Shown here piece by piece: positions 11,899 through 21,958 of a DNA stretch of 64,000 nucleotides. The stretch spans positions 3,254,501 through 3,318,500 of the forward strand of contig NZ_CP016450.1 of the NCBI RefSeq assembly GCF_001713395.1, written 5' to 3'. Origin of the DNA: Sinorhizobium sp. RAC02. Lineage in GTDB: Bacteria > Pseudomonadota > Alphaproteobacteria > Rhizobiales > Rhizobiaceae. A program made the translations under genes and the position numbers. The notes beneath the pieces are model-generated. The model was not told the origin of the DNA and did no database searches. It saw only the letters and a list, made by a program, of their open reading frames with translations. Positions within the stretch are counted from its first letter, which is position 1. Every line of letters starts with the position of its first letter.

Positions 11899-12720
11899 TT
11901 AGCGAAGCTTGGGACGAAGCGCAACGATGGCGGCGGCCGTTTCCTCGATGGAGCGGCGCGTGACGTCGATGATCGGCCAGTTGTGGCGCGCACAGATGGC
12001 GCGCGCATATTTCAGTTCCTCGGAAATCTGCGCCCGGTCGACATAGTCTTCACCGCGAAAATCCTGCGTCTGCCCGAGCAACCGGTTCTGACGCACCTGG
12101 GCGATTCGGTCCGTCGTGGCGATCAGGCCGACGACCAGCGGTTTGGTCGTGGTCGACAACCGGTCCGGTAGCGGTACGCCGAGCACGATCGGCACATTGG
12201 CTGTCTTGATGCCGCGATTGGCGAGATAGATGCTGGTCGGCGTCTTGGACGTGCGGCTGATGCCGACGAGGATGACATCGGCCTCCTCCAGATTGGCGGG
12301 AAGCTGCCCATCGTCATGGTCCATCGTAAAGTTCAACGCGTCGATGCGCGCGAAGTATTCCGCATTCATCACATGTTGCGCGCCGACCCGGCGGCGCGAC
12401 GGCGCGCCGAGATAGGACTGGAAGAGATCGATCACCGGCTCAAGCACCGAAACACAGGGCACACCCATCTCGCGGCAGCGCTGGTCGATGATGTCCGACA
12501 GCTCCCGGTCGACGATCGTATAGAGCACGATGCCCGGCGCACCATCGATCGCATCGAGCACCGGCATCAGCTGCTTTCGATTTCGGACCAGCGGATAGAC
12601 GTGTTCGAGCGCTTGCGAAGACTGGAATTGCGCCGCCGCCGCCCGTCCCGCCGCGATCAGCGTTTCGCCCGTCGAGTCCGAAATGAGGTGCAGATGGAAG
12701 TAGTTTTTGGTGCTTTCCAC
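11899..12720 (-). CDS. ppsR: Pyruvate, phosphate dikinase / PEP synthase regulatory protein
   Basis: A 273-residue DUF299-family bifunctional kinase/phosphorylase. [11 protein letters not shown] is the N-terminal signature, [11 protein letters not shown] at about residue 153 is the P-loop, and [11 protein letters not shown] follows. The family inactivates PEP synthase or pyruvate phosphate dikinase by ADP-dependent phosphorylation of threonine and reactivates it by phosphorolysis. It is the first minus-strand gene left of the predicted origin, matching the usual rhizobial order. Confidence 0.93.
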   Translation of the reverse strand: MESTKNYFHLHLISDSTGETLIAAGRAAAAQFQSSQALEHVYPLVRNRKQLMPVLDAIDGAPGIVLYTIVDRELSDIIDQRCREMGVPCVSVLEPVIDLFQSYLGAPSRRRVGAQHVMNAEYFARIDALNFTMDHDDGQLPANLEEADVILVGISRTSKTPTSIYLANRGIKTANVPIVLGVPLPDRLSTTTKPLVVGLIATTDRIAQVRQNRLLGQTQDFRGEDYVDRAQISEELKYARAICARHNWPIIDVTRRSIEETAAAIVALRPKLR

Positions 12721-13124
12721 AATATCCTCGACCCCCTGTTGATGACCCGGGATAAACAGCAGCTAAGAACGGCAGGGGAGCGGAGGCAAGAGGATAAGTG
12801 CCGATTTATCCACAAATGGCGGTCGCGAGGAAAGCGATTCAGGGCGCTTGTGGATAAGACTCACAGCATGGCAAAGTGTCGCGTTTGCCCACAGCCTATC
12901 CACAGGAAAACGCTTTTGACGGCACGAGGAATCATTTTGATTCTAAAAGAGGAATCAGGATTTCCTCGTTCTGGAATGAAAATCGCATTGGGCCGTTCGC
13001 TTTTTCCTCTCTCTGTGCGCTGAGACCCGTCGTCTGTTGAGAGGATTTAATCCTTGATAGTCACCGACTCTAAGAAATAGAAACCCTTTTAAGAGAGATT
13101 ATTTCTTTATTGGAGAACCCCGCG
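12721..13124. other. oriC: Predicted chromosomal replication origin (oriC)
   Basis: A 404-bp gene-free stretch between divergent ppsR and hemE. Perfect DnaA boxes TTATCCACA are at 12806-12814 (plus) and 12849-12857 (minus); CTATCCACA at 12896-12904 has one mismatch. Two inverted repeats (12929-12943, GAATCA/TGATTC; 12949-12967, GAGGAA/TTCCTC) follow, then an AT-rich tract at about 13047-13110 that could be the unwinding element. Six GANTC sites lie between 12836 and 13070. Genes on both sides mostly run outward. In alphaproteobacteria such as Caulobacter the origin lies next to hemE, which supports the call. Confidence 0.85.
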
Positions 13125-14159
13125 ATGTCTGCGAAAAGCCGGAAGATCGTCGAAGTCCTGAACGGCAAGACGGTGTCTCCGCCTCCTGTCTGGCTGATGC
13201 GGCAGGCCGGACGTCACCTGCCGGAATACCGGGCAACGCGTGCAGAAGCGGGAAGTTTCCTCGATCTCTGTTATTCGCCGGCACTGGCAACGGAGGTCAC
13301 GCTCCAGCCGATCCGCCGCTATGGCTTTGATGCGGCGATCCTGTTTTCCGACATCCTCGTCATTCCCGATGCCCTGAAGCGCAATGTGCGTTTTGAGGAA
13401 GGCCATGGACCCCGTCTCGATCCGATCGACGCGGACGGTATTTTTGCCCTGAAGGGGGATGACGTTCAAAATCACCTCCAGCCGGTCATGGAAGCGGTCG
13501 GCCGTATCCGCCATGCCCTGCCATCGGAAACCGCCCTGCTCGGCTTCTGCGGGGCTCCCTGGACGGTTGCGACCTATATGATCGCCGGTCAGGGAACGCC
13601 GGACCAGGCGCCGGCCCGCCTCTTCGCCTACAGGGAGCCCCGCGCCTTCGCCCGACTGCTCGATGTGCTGTCCGAATTGTCCGCCGACTACCTGGTGGCG
13701 CAGATCGATGCCGGCGCCGACGCGGTGCAGCTCTTCGATTCCTGGGCCGGCGTCCTCGGTGAAAAGGAATTTGCCGATTATGCCGTGCGGCCCGTGCGGC
13801 GAATCATCGATTCGGTGAAATCCCGCCGTCCTCACGCCAAGGTGATCGCCTTCGCCAAGGGCGCCGGCCTGCTTTTGAAGACCTACCGGCAGGAGACGCG
13901 CGCCGACGCCATCGGCCTCGACTGGTCGGTGCCGTTGTCCTTCGCCGCCGATCTCCAGAAGGACGGCCCGGTACAGGGTAATCTCGATCCCATGCGTGTC
14001 GTCGCCGGCGGTGCGGCTCTGGACGAGGGTATCGATGCCATCCTGCAAGCCCTCGGCAATGGCCCGCTGATCTTCAATCTCGGCCACGGCATCACGCCGC
14101 AGGCCGATCCGGAAAACGTCATGCGCCTGGTGGCGCGCGTTCGCGGAGAAAACCGGTGA
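13125..14159 (+). CDS. hemE: Uroporphyrinogen decarboxylase
   Basis: A 344-residue enzyme converting uroporphyrinogen III to coproporphyrinogen III in heme synthesis. [14 protein letters not shown] is the N-terminal signature with active-site arginines, [14 protein letters not shown] carries the catalytic aspartate, [13 protein letters not shown] follows, and [16 protein letters not shown] is the C-terminal signature. The ATG at 13125 is chosen because GGAG at 13112-13115 is nine bases upstream; a TTG at 13110 would overlap that site. Its stop overlaps hemJ. Confidence 0.96.
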   Translation: MSAKSRKIVEVLNGKTVSPPPVWLMRQAGRHLPEYRATRAEAGSFLDLCYSPALATEVTLQPIRRYGFDAAILFSDILVIPDALKRNVRFEEGHGPRLDPIDADGIFALKGDDVQNHLQPVMEAVGRIRHALPSETALLGFCGAPWTVATYMIAGQGTPDQAPARLFAYREPRAFARLLDVLSELSADYLVAQIDAGADAVQLFDSWAGVLGEKEFADYAVRPVRRIIDSVKSRRPHAKVIAFAKGAGLLLKTYRQETRADAIGLDWSVPLSFAADLQKDGPVQGNLDPMRVVAGGAALDEGIDAILQALGNGPLIFNLGHGITPQADPENVMRLVARVRGENR

Positions 14160-14695
14160 GCGAGAAACAGACGGGCGAAAGCGCCGGGCGCCGGGCACGA
14201 TTGCGTGCGGCGGCCGCCCTTGCTGTCTTCGCCCTGCTGGTCGTCGTCCTGTTCGCCTTCCCGCCCGACGATTTGTATCTTTGGATCAAGGCGTTGCACA
14301 TCATCGCGGTCATCTCGTGGATGGCGGGGCTGCTCTACCTGCCGCGGCTTTTCGTCTATCACACGGACGCGCCGGTCGGCTCCGCCCAGTCGGAGACGTT
14401 CAAGGTGATGGAGCAACGGCTCTACCGCACCATCATGCAGCCGGCCATGGGTCTTTCCTGGCTGCTCGGCCTCTATCTCGCCTGGTCCGTCTATGGTTTT
14501 CAGGGCGGCTGGCTCCATGCCAAGCTCGCTTTCGTCGTGCTTTTGACAGGTGTCCATCACTTTTACGGCAACGCGGTCAAAGCCTTTGCCGACGACAAAA
14601 ACACCAAAACCGGCCGGCAATGGCGCATCTGGAACGAGGCTCCGGCCCTTTTGATGATCCTCATCGTCGTGATGGTGGTGGTCAAACCGTTCTAG
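14156..14695 (+). CDS. hemJ: Protoporphyrinogen oxidase HemJ
   Basis: A 179-residue membrane protein with about four hydrophobic segments (near residues 18-36, 42-60, 97-113, 120-137) and a last one at the C terminus. [25 protein letters not shown] and the later [17 protein letters not shown] carry conserved histidines for heme binding in HemJ. It oxidises protoporphyrinogen IX to protoporphyrin IX, two steps after HemE. A GTG start overlaps the hemE stop by four bases (GTGA), indicating coupled expression of two heme-pathway steps. Confidence 0.92.
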   Translation: MSEKQTGESAGRRARLRAAAALAVFALLVVVLFAFPPDDLYLWIKALHIIAVISWMAGLLYLPRLFVYHTDAPVGSAQSETFKVMEQRLYRTIMQPAMGLSWLLGLYLAWSVYGFQGGWLHAKLAFVVLLTGVHHFYGNAVKAFADDKNTKTGRQWRIWNEAPALLMILIVVMVVVKPF

Positions 14696-14881
14696 GTCGT
14701 CGCGACAAAAAAGACGAAATTTGCAGGCCCCCTTGCGAGGCAGCGCCGGAACCGCTACTTTCCGCCCATCTCATCTCTCGTGGCATGTGTATTCGTTCAG
14801 TGGACTGCACCGGACCCCGCGCAGTTCGTCCTTGACCCGCACGCCTTTTCCCACCCTCGACGATCCCAGCATGGACCATTC

Positions 14882-16147
14882 ATGGCCGAAATGAAGCTAC
14901 AAGACCTCAAGAACAAGACTCCGACCGACCTCCTTGCTTTCGCCGAATCGCTCGAGGTCGAGAACGCGAGCACGATGCGCAAACAGGAACTGATGTTTGC
15001 CATCCTGAAGATGCTGGCCTCGCAGGAGGTCGAGATCATCGGCGAGGGTGTCGTGGAAGTGCTGCAGGACGGTTTCGGCTTCTTGCGCTCGGCCAATGCG
15101 AACTACCTTCCGGGTCCGGACGATATCTACATCTCGCCCTCGCAGATTCGCCGCTTCTCGCTGAAGACCGGCGATACGGTCGAGGGTCCGATCCGTGGAC
15201 CCAAGGAAGGCGAGCGCTACTTTGCGCTCCTCAAGGTCAACACGATCAACTTCGACGACCCGGAAAAGATCCGCCACAAGGTTCATTTCGACAACCTGAC
15301 GCCGCTCTATCCGAACGAGCGCTTCAAGATGGAACTCGACGTTCCGACGTCGAAGGATCTTTCGCCGCGCGTCATCGACCTGGTGGCACCGCTCGGCAAG
15401 GGCCAGCGCGGCCTCATCGTCGCCCCGCCGCGCACGGGTAAGACGGTTCTGCTGCAGAACATCGCCCATTCGATCACGGCGAACCATCCGGAATGTTATC
15501 TCATCGTTCTCCTGATCGACGAGCGTCCGGAAGAAGTGACGGACATGCAGCGCTCGGTGAAGGGCGAAGTGGTGTCCTCGACCTTCGACGAGCCGGCGAC
15601 GCGTCACGTGCAGGTCGCCGAAATGGTCATCGAAAAGGCCAAGCGCCTTGTCGAGCACGGCCGTGACGTCGTCATCCTGCTCGATTCGATCACCCGCCTC
15701 GGACGCGCCTACAACACAGTCGTGCCGTCGTCCGGCAAGGTTCTGACCGGTGGTGTCGACGCCAACGCCCTGCAGCGCCCGAAGCGCTTCTTCGGTGCTG
15801 CGCGCAACATCGAGGAAGGCGGTTCGCTGACCATCATCGCAACGGCGCTGATCGATACCGGCAGCCGTATGGACGAAGTGATCTTCGAAGAGTTCAAGGG
15901 TACCGGCAACTCGGAAATCGTGCTGGACCGCAAGGTCGCCGACAAGCGCATCTTCCCGGCGATGGATATTCTCAAGTCCGGCACGCGCAAGGAAGACCTG
16001 CTCGTGCCGCGCGGGGATCTCCAGAAGATCTTTGTTCTCCGCCGCATCCTCGCCCCGATGGGCACGACCGATGCGATCGAGTTCCTGATCGACAAGCTGA
16101 AGCAGACGAAGAGCAACGGCGATTTCTTCGATTCGATGAACACCTAA
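14882..16147 (+). CDS. rho: Transcription termination factor Rho
   Basis: A 421-residue hexameric RNA helicase. The N-terminal Rho domain has [20 protein letters not shown], an RNA-binding cold-shock fold ([29 protein letters not shown]), Walker A APPRTGKT at residues 181-188 and the [10 protein letters not shown] segment. The start at 14882 is standard; an in-frame extension to 14780 has no family support. About 186 bp of leader after hemJ has no gene and is long enough for the Rho-dependent autoregulation known in other bacteria, though no specific site was recognised. Confidence 0.96.
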   Translation: MAEMKLQDLKNKTPTDLLAFAESLEVENASTMRKQELMFAILKMLASQEVEIIGEGVVEVLQDGFGFLRSANANYLPGPDDIYISPSQIRRFSLKTGDTVEGPIRGPKEGERYFALLKVNTINFDDPEKIRHKVHFDNLTPLYPNERFKMELDVPTSKDLSPRVIDLVAPLGKGQRGLIVAPPRTGKTVLLQNIAHSITANHPECYLIVLLIDERPEEVTDMQRSVKGEVVSSTFDEPATRHVQVAEMVIEKAKRLVEHGRDVVILLDSITRLGRAYNTVVPSSGKVLTGGVDANALQRPKRFFGAARNIEEGGSLTIIATALIDTGSRMDEVIFEEFKGTGNSEIVLDRKVADKRIFPAMDILKSGTRKEDLLVPRGDLQKIFVLRRILAPMGTTDAIEFLIDKLKQTKSNGDFFDSMNT

Positions 16148-16172
16148 TCGGTTCCGCCGATTTGTTCGTCCC

Positions 16173-16202
16173 ATGGTCCCGATCGCAAGTCGGGACCATT
16201 TT
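16173..16202 (+). terminator. Terminator after rho
   Basis: Perfect 9-bp stem ATGGTCCCG / CGGGACCAT with a nine-base loop followed by TTTTCG, 25 bp after the rho stop. Confidence 0.8.
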
Positions 16203-16271
16203 CGTTTGTGAAACACAAATCGATTCTACACCGAAACAAACAGACCGATTCGTATCCGGAACGACAACGCA

Positions 16272-17597
16272 ATGACGGCAAGAGACACAATATTTGCCCT
16301 GTCGAGCGGCGGACTGCCCTCCGGCGTCGCTGTGATCAGGCTGAGCGGCCCACTGAGCCGGGATGCGATTGAGCGACTCTGCGGTCGTATTCCCCAGCCA
16401 CGGCACGCGTCGTTATTACCGATTCGGGACCGGAACGGTGCGATGCTCGATCAGGGGATCGTGTTGTATTTTCCTGGCCCCAACTCGTTTACCGGCGAAG
16501 ATTGCGCCGAATTCCAGATTCATGGAGGACGCGCGACGGTAAAAGTCGTGCTGGCGACCCTCGCCGGGCTTGAAGGATTGCGCGCTGCCGAGGCTGGCGA
16601 GTTCTCACGCCGCGCCTTTCTGAACGGGCGCATGGACCTTGTGGAAGCAGAAGGCCTTGCCGATCTCATCGTCGCCGAAACGGAGATGCAGCGCCGACTT
16701 GCGGCGGAGCAGGCCTCGGGTGGCTTGTCCGCGCTTTACGATTCGTGGGCGAAACGATTGACGCACGCCCGGGCGATGATCGAAGCGGAGCTGGATTTCG
16801 CTGATGAGGACGACGTTCCGGGATCAGTTGCCACCTCGATTTGGCGCGATATGCATGCCTTGAAGCAAGATATTGTTAACCATCTCGCCGAAGCAAAAAC
16901 CGGAGAAATCGTTCGGGACGGCTTGAATGTCGTGATCGCCGGTCCGCCAAATGCCGGAAAGTCGAGCCTTCTGAACCATCTCGCCAGGCGCGATGTCGCG
17001 ATCGTCACGGACGTGCCGGGAACCACCCGGGACGTGCTTTCCGTCGATCTCGACTTGTCCGGCTTCGCCGTCCGGCTTCATGATACGGCGGGTTTGCGCG
17101 AGACGGATGATGTGGTTGAGCGGGAGGGTATTCGAAGGACGCATCTCTCCATGTCGCAAGCACATCTTGTTCTCATGCTGTCCGAACACTCGGGCGCCGA
17201 TAGGCTACTGCTCGATGAGCACTACGAAGGCCCGGTTCTTCACGTTCGCACGAAGGCAGATATAATGGACCAGCCTTGGCCGAACGACGGCGCGGATGTT
17301 ATGATCTCCGTGAAATCCGGTGAGGGCATAGCGGAACTGCTCGGCGCGATCGGGCGGCATCTGCCCAATCTCGAGGCCGGCAGCGCCTTGGCGCTCCCAA
17401 CACGGCAACGACATGTCGCCAACTTGACTGAGGCAAGGAAGCAGATAGCCCTTGCACTTGAAGCGGATGTGGAAGGCCTGGATATACGGGCGGAATATCT
17501 TCGCCGCGCCGGCCAAGCGCTTGGTCGGGTGACGGGTCGAGTCGATGTTGAGAATTTGCTCGACGTCATCTTTTCGGAATTTTGTATTGGCAAATGA
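16272..17597 (+). CDS. mnmE: tRNA modification GTPase MnmE
   Basis: A 441-residue GTPase that, with MnmG, installs the cmnm5 group at U34 of tRNAs. The N-terminal folate-binding domain has [14 protein letters not shown]; the G domain has [10 protein letters not shown] at residues 224-233, PGTTRD and DTAGLRET. The chain ends in FCIGK, the C-terminal motif containing the catalytic cysteine. Its stop codon is the first part of a parS site at 17595. mnmG follows 67 bp later, so both partners are neighbours. Confidence 0.95.
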   Translation: MTARDTIFALSSGGLPSGVAVIRLSGPLSRDAIERLCGRIPQPRHASLLPIRDRNGAMLDQGIVLYFPGPNSFTGEDCAEFQIHGGRATVKVVLATLAGLEGLRAAEAGEFSRRAFLNGRMDLVEAEGLADLIVAETEMQRRLAAEQASGGLSALYDSWAKRLTHARAMIEAELDFADEDDVPGSVATSIWRDMHALKQDIVNHLAEAKTGEIVRDGLNVVIAGPPNAGKSSLLNHLARRDVAIVTDVPGTTRDVLSVDLDLSGFAVRLHDTAGLRETDDVVEREGIRRTHLSMSQAHLVLMLSEHSGADRLLLDEHYEGPVLHVRTKADIMDQPWPNDGADVMISVKSGEGIAELLGAIGRHLPNLEAGSALALPTRQRHVANLTEARKQIALALEADVEGLDIRAEYLRRAGQALGRVTGRVDVENLLDVIFSEFCIGK

Positions 17598-17610
17598 TTC
17601 ACGTGAAACA
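17595..17610. other. parS, variant (mnmE stop / mnmG leader)
   Basis: TGATTCACGTGAAACA, one base from the consensus; the change creates a GANTC site at 17596-17600. The first three bases are the mnmE stop codon. Confidence 0.88.
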
Positions 17611-17636
17611 CCACAACGTGCACGAGTCGTTTCGAG

Positions 17637-17652
17637 CGTTTCACGTGAAACA
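17637..17652. other. parS in mnmG leader
   Basis: CGTTTCACGTGAAACA, identical to the consensus except the first base; 42 bp from the previous site, so ParB could bind both together. Confidence 0.88.
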
Positions 17653-17664
17653 GGTAGGTGCGAT

Positions 17665-19554
17665 ATGACAAGTATAAACAGCTATGATGTCATCGTCGTC
17701 GGTGGCGGCCACGCTGGCGTCGAGGCCGCGGCCGCGGCGGCACGGTTTGGTGCCAAGACGGCATTGGTCACGCACAAAGCGACGACTATTGGCACTATGT
17801 CCTGTAATCCTGCGATCGGTGGTCTCGGCAAAGGTCACCTCGTTCGCGAAGTCGACGCCCTAGACGGGCTGATGGGCCGTGTCGCGGATCACGCCGGTAT
17901 TCAGTTTCGACTGCTGAATCGCAAAAAAGGGCCTGCGGTGCGTGGACCGCGCACGCAGGCTGACAGGAAGCTCTACCTTCAGGCAATGCAGGCCGAGATT
18001 TCTGGTATTTCCGGCCTGGACGTCATTGAGGGTGACGCCTTCGACCTGGCGTTCTCTGATGGACAGCTCGAAGCCCTGATCATGAAGGATGGACGCCGGC
18101 TTGCATGCCGCGCTGTGGTCATCACGACGGGCACGTTTTTGCGCGGCCTTATTCATATCGGCAGCGAAAAGATTCCGGCTGGCCGCGTTGGTGAAGACCC
18201 ATCGATTGGGCTTTCCGCGACCTTCGAACAGCTTGGCCTCTCCTTGGGGCGGTTGAAGACCGGCACGCCGGCGCGCCTGGATGGACGGACGATCCGGTGG
18301 GATGTCGTCGGCCGTCAGGCTGCCGATGAAGATCCGGTGCCGTTTTCCTTCATGACGGATCGCATCACGACGCCGCAGATTGAATGTGGCGTGACACGCA
18401 CGACACCGGCGACCCACCGCATCATCGAAGAAAACATCGGCAAGTCCGCCATGTATTCCGGGCAGATCGAGGGTGTGGGACCGCGATACTGCCCCTCGAT
18501 CGAAGACAAGATTGTCCGGTTCGGGGAGCGGGATGGGCACCAGATCTTTCTGGAGCCAGAAGGTCTCGACGATCACACTGTCTATCCCAACGGCATTTCC
18601 ACTTCGCTGCCCGCCGACGTGCAGGAAGCGTTCATCCGAACGATTCCGGGTTTGGAGGAGGTGACAATCCTGCAACCCGGCTATGCGATCGAATACGATC
18701 ACGTCGATCCACGGGAACTGTCGGCGAGCCTGGAAGTCAGGCGCCAACCGGGCCTCTTCCTCGCGGGGCAGATCAACGGCACGACCGGTTACGAAGAGGC
18801 CGCTGCACAAGGGCTGGTTGCGGGTCTCAACGCCGCGCGTCGTGCAGCGGGTCACGATGGCCATGTCTTCAGCCGGACCGACAGCTATATCGGCGTGATG
18901 ATCGATGACCTGACATCGCGTGGCGTCACTGAACCGTACCGGATGTTCACCTCCCGTGCGGAATACCGACTGTCCTTGCGGGCGGATAACGCCGATGCCC
19001 GACTGACACCACTCGGTATTGACCTCGGCATCGTCGCCAAACCGCGCCGGGATCGTTTTGCCCAATGGTGTGGCGACATGCAGACCGCGCGAGACAGGTT
19101 GCAGACGCTGCGGCTATCGCCGAATGAGGCGGCAGTACACGGCATCAAGATCAATTTCGACGGTGTCCGTCGAAGCGCTTATGACCTGCTTGCCTATCCC
19201 GACATCAACTTTAGAGATCTGGCGGCAATCTGGCCGGACGACCTGGCAGAGTTTGTGCCGCGGGTTCGGGATGCGATCGAAATCGAGGCCACCTACGCCG
19301 TCTATATGAATAGGCAGGAGACGGACATTGCCGAGGCGCGCCGCGAAGAGGAACGCCGAATTCCGGACGACTTTGATTTCAGCACGCTGCCGGGCCTATC
19401 GATCGAGCTTCGTCAGAAGCTTGCCGCGGCGCGCCCGTCAAACCTTTCCCAGGCGTCGCGCGTCGATGGTATGACACCAGCGGCACTGACCCTTCTCCTC
19501 GCATATCTGAAGCGTCTACCGGCGGACGCAGTGCAAAAGGCTGCCTCTATATGA
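17665..19554 (+). CDS. mnmG: tRNA modification enzyme MnmG (GidA)
   Basis: A 629-residue FAD enzyme, the partner of MnmE. The N-terminal dinucleotide-binding motif is [15 protein letters not shown], followed by [15 protein letters not shown] and [12 protein letters not shown]; the C-terminal helical region has EAQ-like [16 protein letters not shown] and [14 protein letters not shown]. The ATG at 17665 has AGGTAGGTGCG upstream. The upstream frame, open from 17545, passes through both parS sites (giving SRET peptides) and is not part of the protein. It overlaps rsmG by four bases. Confidence 0.96.
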   Translation: MTSINSYDVIVVGGGHAGVEAAAAAARFGAKTALVTHKATTIGTMSCNPAIGGLGKGHLVREVDALDGLMGRVADHAGIQFRLLNRKKGPAVRGPRTQADRKLYLQAMQAEISGISGLDVIEGDAFDLAFSDGQLEALIMKDGRRLACRAVVITTGTFLRGLIHIGSEKIPAGRVGEDPSIGLSATFEQLGLSLGRLKTGTPARLDGRTIRWDVVGRQAADEDPVPFSFMTDRITTPQIECGVTRTTPATHRIIEENIGKSAMYSGQIEGVGPRYCPSIEDKIVRFGERDGHQIFLEPEGLDDHTVYPNGISTSLPADVQEAFIRTIPGLEEVTILQPGYAIEYDHVDPRELSASLEVRRQPGLFLAGQINGTTGYEEAAAQGLVAGLNAARRAAGHDGHVFSRTDSYIGVMIDDLTSRGVTEPYRMFTSRAEYRLSLRADNADARLTPLGIDLGIVAKPRRDRFAQWCGDMQTARDRLQTLRLSPNEAAVHGIKINFDGVRRSAYDLLAYPDINFRDLAAIWPDDLAEFVPRVRDAIEIEATYAVYMNRQETDIAEARREEERRIPDDFDFSTLPGLSIELRQKLAAARPSNLSQASRVDGMTPAALTLLLAYLKRLPADAVQKAASI

Positions 19555-20183
19555 AGACTATGCCTCGCGATTTGGATGGCCTGAATGTTTCACGTGAAAC
19601 TGTGGAGAGGCTGAACGGCTTCGTCGTGCTTTTTCAGAAATGGGCGAAAGCCATCAATCTGGTTGCGCCGTCGACTCTTTCCGAGGTTTGGGCCCGGCAC
19701 GTCGTGGATAGCGCGCAGATCTATGCACTCTATCCCGGAGCCCGGACGTGGGTTGATCTCGGCAGTGGGGGTGGCTTCCCCGGCATCGTGACAGGCATTC
19801 TCCTCGCTGAGCGGGACGATGGCTGGGTTCATCTGGTCGAGAGCAACAACAAGAAGGCGGCTTTTCTGCGAACAGCAATTCGCGAAACCGGCGCGCGCGC
19901 TTCGGTCCATGCGATTCGCATCGAGGAAGCGCCGTCCGTTATTCCCCAGTGCGATGCGATCTCTGCCCGAGCCCTGGCAGATCTTGATCTTCTCATGGAT
20001 TTCGGCCTCCCTTGGGCGGAGCGGAATCCGGATTTGCGACTTTTCCTGCACAAAGGGCGGGATTACCAAAGGGAGGTCGATAAAGCGCTTGGTCGGTGGA
20101 GATTCGATCTGGTAAAACATGCCAGTGTTGTCGAGCCGGATTCTGTCGTGCTCGAACTCTCGCATCTTTCGCGAAAACCTTAG
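19551..20183 (+). CDS. rsmG: 16S rRNA (guanine-N7)-methyltransferase RsmG (GidB)
   Basis: A 210-residue SAM-dependent methyltransferase that modifies G527 of 16S rRNA. The SAM site is [33 protein letters not shown] is the family N-terminal signature and [18 protein letters not shown] follows. The ATG at 19551 overlaps the mnmG stop (ATGA); a second ATG at 19560 is also possible. Codons for NVSRET include a parS site at 19586. Loss of RsmG confers low-level streptomycin resistance in known species. Confidence 0.94.
   Translation: MKTMPRDLDGLNVSRETVERLNGFVVLFQKWAKAINLVAPSTLSEVWARHVVDSAQIYALYPGARTWVDLGSGGGFPGIVTGILLAERDDGWVHLVESNNKKAAFLRTAIRETGARASVHAIRIEEAPSVIPQCDAISARALADLDLLMDFGLPWAERNPDLRLFLHKGRDYQREVDKALGRWRFDLVKHASVVEPDSVVLELSHLSRKP
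19586..19601. other. parS within rsmG coding region
   Basis: TGTTTCACGTGAAACT, identical to the consensus except the last base, inside the N-terminal codons of rsmG. Confidence 0.88.
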
Positions 20184-20190
20184 GGATTGC

Positions 20191-20991
20191 ATGTCCATGG
20201 CAGGCGAAAAGAACCGGATCATTACGATTGCGAACCAGAAGGGCGGCGTTGGCAAGACGACGACGGCGATCAATCTCGCGACGGCGCTGGCAGCGATCGG
20301 CGAGCGGGTCCTGATTGTTGATTTGGATCCCCAGGGAAATGCCAGCACCGGCCTGGGCATCGACCGCCGCAATCGCGAACTGTCGTCATTTGATCTTTTG
20401 ATCGGCAGCCATGGCGTGGCCGAGACAGCTGTACCAACCGCTGTGCCCAACCTGTCGATCATTCCATCGACAATGGACCTGCTTGGCATCGAAATGGAAA
20501 TTGCCCAGCAGAATGACCGGGTCTTCCGCTTGAAGCGTGCGCTCGCATCTGAAGGCGCTTTGTCTTACTCTTACGTGCTGGTCGATTGCCCGCCGTCTTT
20601 CAATTTGTTGACGATGAATGCCATGGCGGCGGCCCATTCCGTGCTCGTGCCGTTGCAATGCGAGTTTTTTGCCCTGGAAGGCCTTAGCCAGCTTCTGGAA
20701 ACGGTCGACCAGGTGCGTCGCACCGTCAATCCGCGACTGGATATCCAGGGCATCGTTCTCACCATGTTCGATTCGCGCAACAATCTGGCGCAGCAGGTTG
20801 TCAACGATGTGCGCACGCATCTCGGTGAGAAGGTCTATCATACGCTCATTCCGCGGAATGTGCGCGTTTCGGAAGCACCTTCCTACGGTAAGCCGGCCAT
20901 TCTTTACGATCTCAAATGCGCCGGAAGCCAGGCCTATCTTCAGCTCGCTTCCGAGGTGATCCAGCGAGAAAGGCAGCGGAAGGCTGCTTGA
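20191..20991 (+). CDS. parA: Chromosome partitioning ATPase ParA
   Basis: A 266-residue Walker-type ATPase that moves the ParB-bound origin toward the cell pole. The deviant Walker A KGGVGKTTT is at residues 17-25, preceded by IITIANQ; LIVDLDPQGNASTGLG and VLVDCPPSFNLL complete the site. The short N terminus without a helix-turn-helix marks it as a chromosomal (Soj-type) ParA, not a RepA plasmid protein. A second ATG is at 20197. It starts seven bases after the rsmG stop and is followed by parB after 23 bp. Confidence 0.95.
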   Translation: MSMAGEKNRIITIANQKGGVGKTTTAINLATALAAIGERVLIVDLDPQGNASTGLGIDRRNRELSSFDLLIGSHGVAETAVPTAVPNLSIIPSTMDLLGIEMEIAQQNDRVFRLKRALASEGALSYSYVLVDCPPSFNLLTMNAMAAAHSVLVPLQCEFFALEGLSQLLETVDQVRRTVNPRLDIQGIVLTMFDSRNNLAQQVVNDVRTHLGEKVYHTLIPRNVRVSEAPSYGKPAILYDLKCAGSQAYLQLASEVIQRERQRKAA

Positions 20992-21014
20992 TTCAGTATC
21001 CGTGAGTAGAACCG

Positions 21015-21905
21015 ATGAACGATGATACCTCCAAGCGGCGCCTCGGCCGCGGCCTCGCGGCACTGATCGGGGAGATGGACCAGGTACCGGCCGCCGACAT
21101 CGGTGATCGACCGGCAGTCAATCCCGATCGACTTGTGCCGATCGAGTTTATCGGTCGAAATCCGCGCAATCCGCGGCGTTATTTTGACGAATCCGAATTG
21201 CAGGACCTAGCGTCCTCTATTCGCCAGCATGGTATAGTCCAACCTGTTGTCGTGCGCACGATTGCAGAAAGCCGCTACGAAATTATCGCCGGCGAGCGTC
21301 GCTGGCGTGCGGCCCAGCTGGCAGGGCTGATCGAGATCCCGGTTATCATCCGCGACGTGGACGACCGCACGGCGCTGGAAATCGCAATCGTCGAGAACGT
21401 CCAACGTTCGGATCTCAACCCACTGGAAGAAGCAATGGGCTATGAGCTGCTGATCGCCGATCATGGCTATACGCAGAACGACCTCGGCGAAATCATCGGC
21501 AAGAGCCGCAGCCACGTGGCAAACAGTCTTCGCCTGTTGAAGTTGCCGGAGCCTGTGCGCGATATGCTTGCTTCCGGCACGCTATCCGCCGGGCACGCGC
21601 GGGCGCTCATTCCGACCTCGGATCCGACTGTCCTTGCGAAAGCAGTCGTGGCAAAAGGTATGTCCGTACGGGATACGGAGCGTCTCGCCCAGAACGATAT
21701 CAAAGCTCAGAGCGATCCGAGCCATGCGCAGACACCGCGCAAGGAGGAAAAGGATGCCGATACGCTGGCCTTGGAGCGAACGCTTTCGGATGTCCTTGGT
21801 CTCGATGTCACCGTCAATCACAAGGGCGGCGGCGGCCAGCTTCGGATCGCCTACAAGACACTGGAACAGCTCGAAGAAATCTGCCGGCTTCTAGAGCGTC
21901 GCTGA
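21015..21905 (+). CDS. parB: Chromosome partitioning protein ParB
   Basis: A 296-residue ParB/Spo0J protein. It opens with KRRLGRGLAALIGEMDQ, has the CTPase/ParB motif GERRWRAAQLAGL and IVENVQRSDLNPLEEA, the helix-turn-helix KSRSHVANSLRLLKLP, and ends with the C-terminal dimerisation segment (KGGGGQLRIAYKTLEQLEEICRLLE). It loads at parS sites as a CTP-dependent clamp. Six parS sites are visible in this window. Confidence 0.95.
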   Translation: MNDDTSKRRLGRGLAALIGEMDQVPAADIGDRPAVNPDRLVPIEFIGRNPRNPRRYFDESELQDLASSIRQHGIVQPVVVRTIAESRYEIIAGERRWRAAQLAGLIEIPVIIRDVDDRTALEIAIVENVQRSDLNPLEEAMGYELLIADHGYTQNDLGEIIGKSRSHVANSLRLLKLPEPVRDMLASGTLSAGHARALIPTSDPTVLAKAVVAKGMSVRDTERLAQNDIKAQSDPSHAQTPRKEEKDADTLALERTLSDVLGLDVTVNHKGGGGQLRIAYKTLEQLEEICRLLERR

Positions 21906-21958
21906 CGCTTCCAAGAGGCTCGCTATTTCGCGCGAAGGTCACAAATCCTTAGCCGGAT

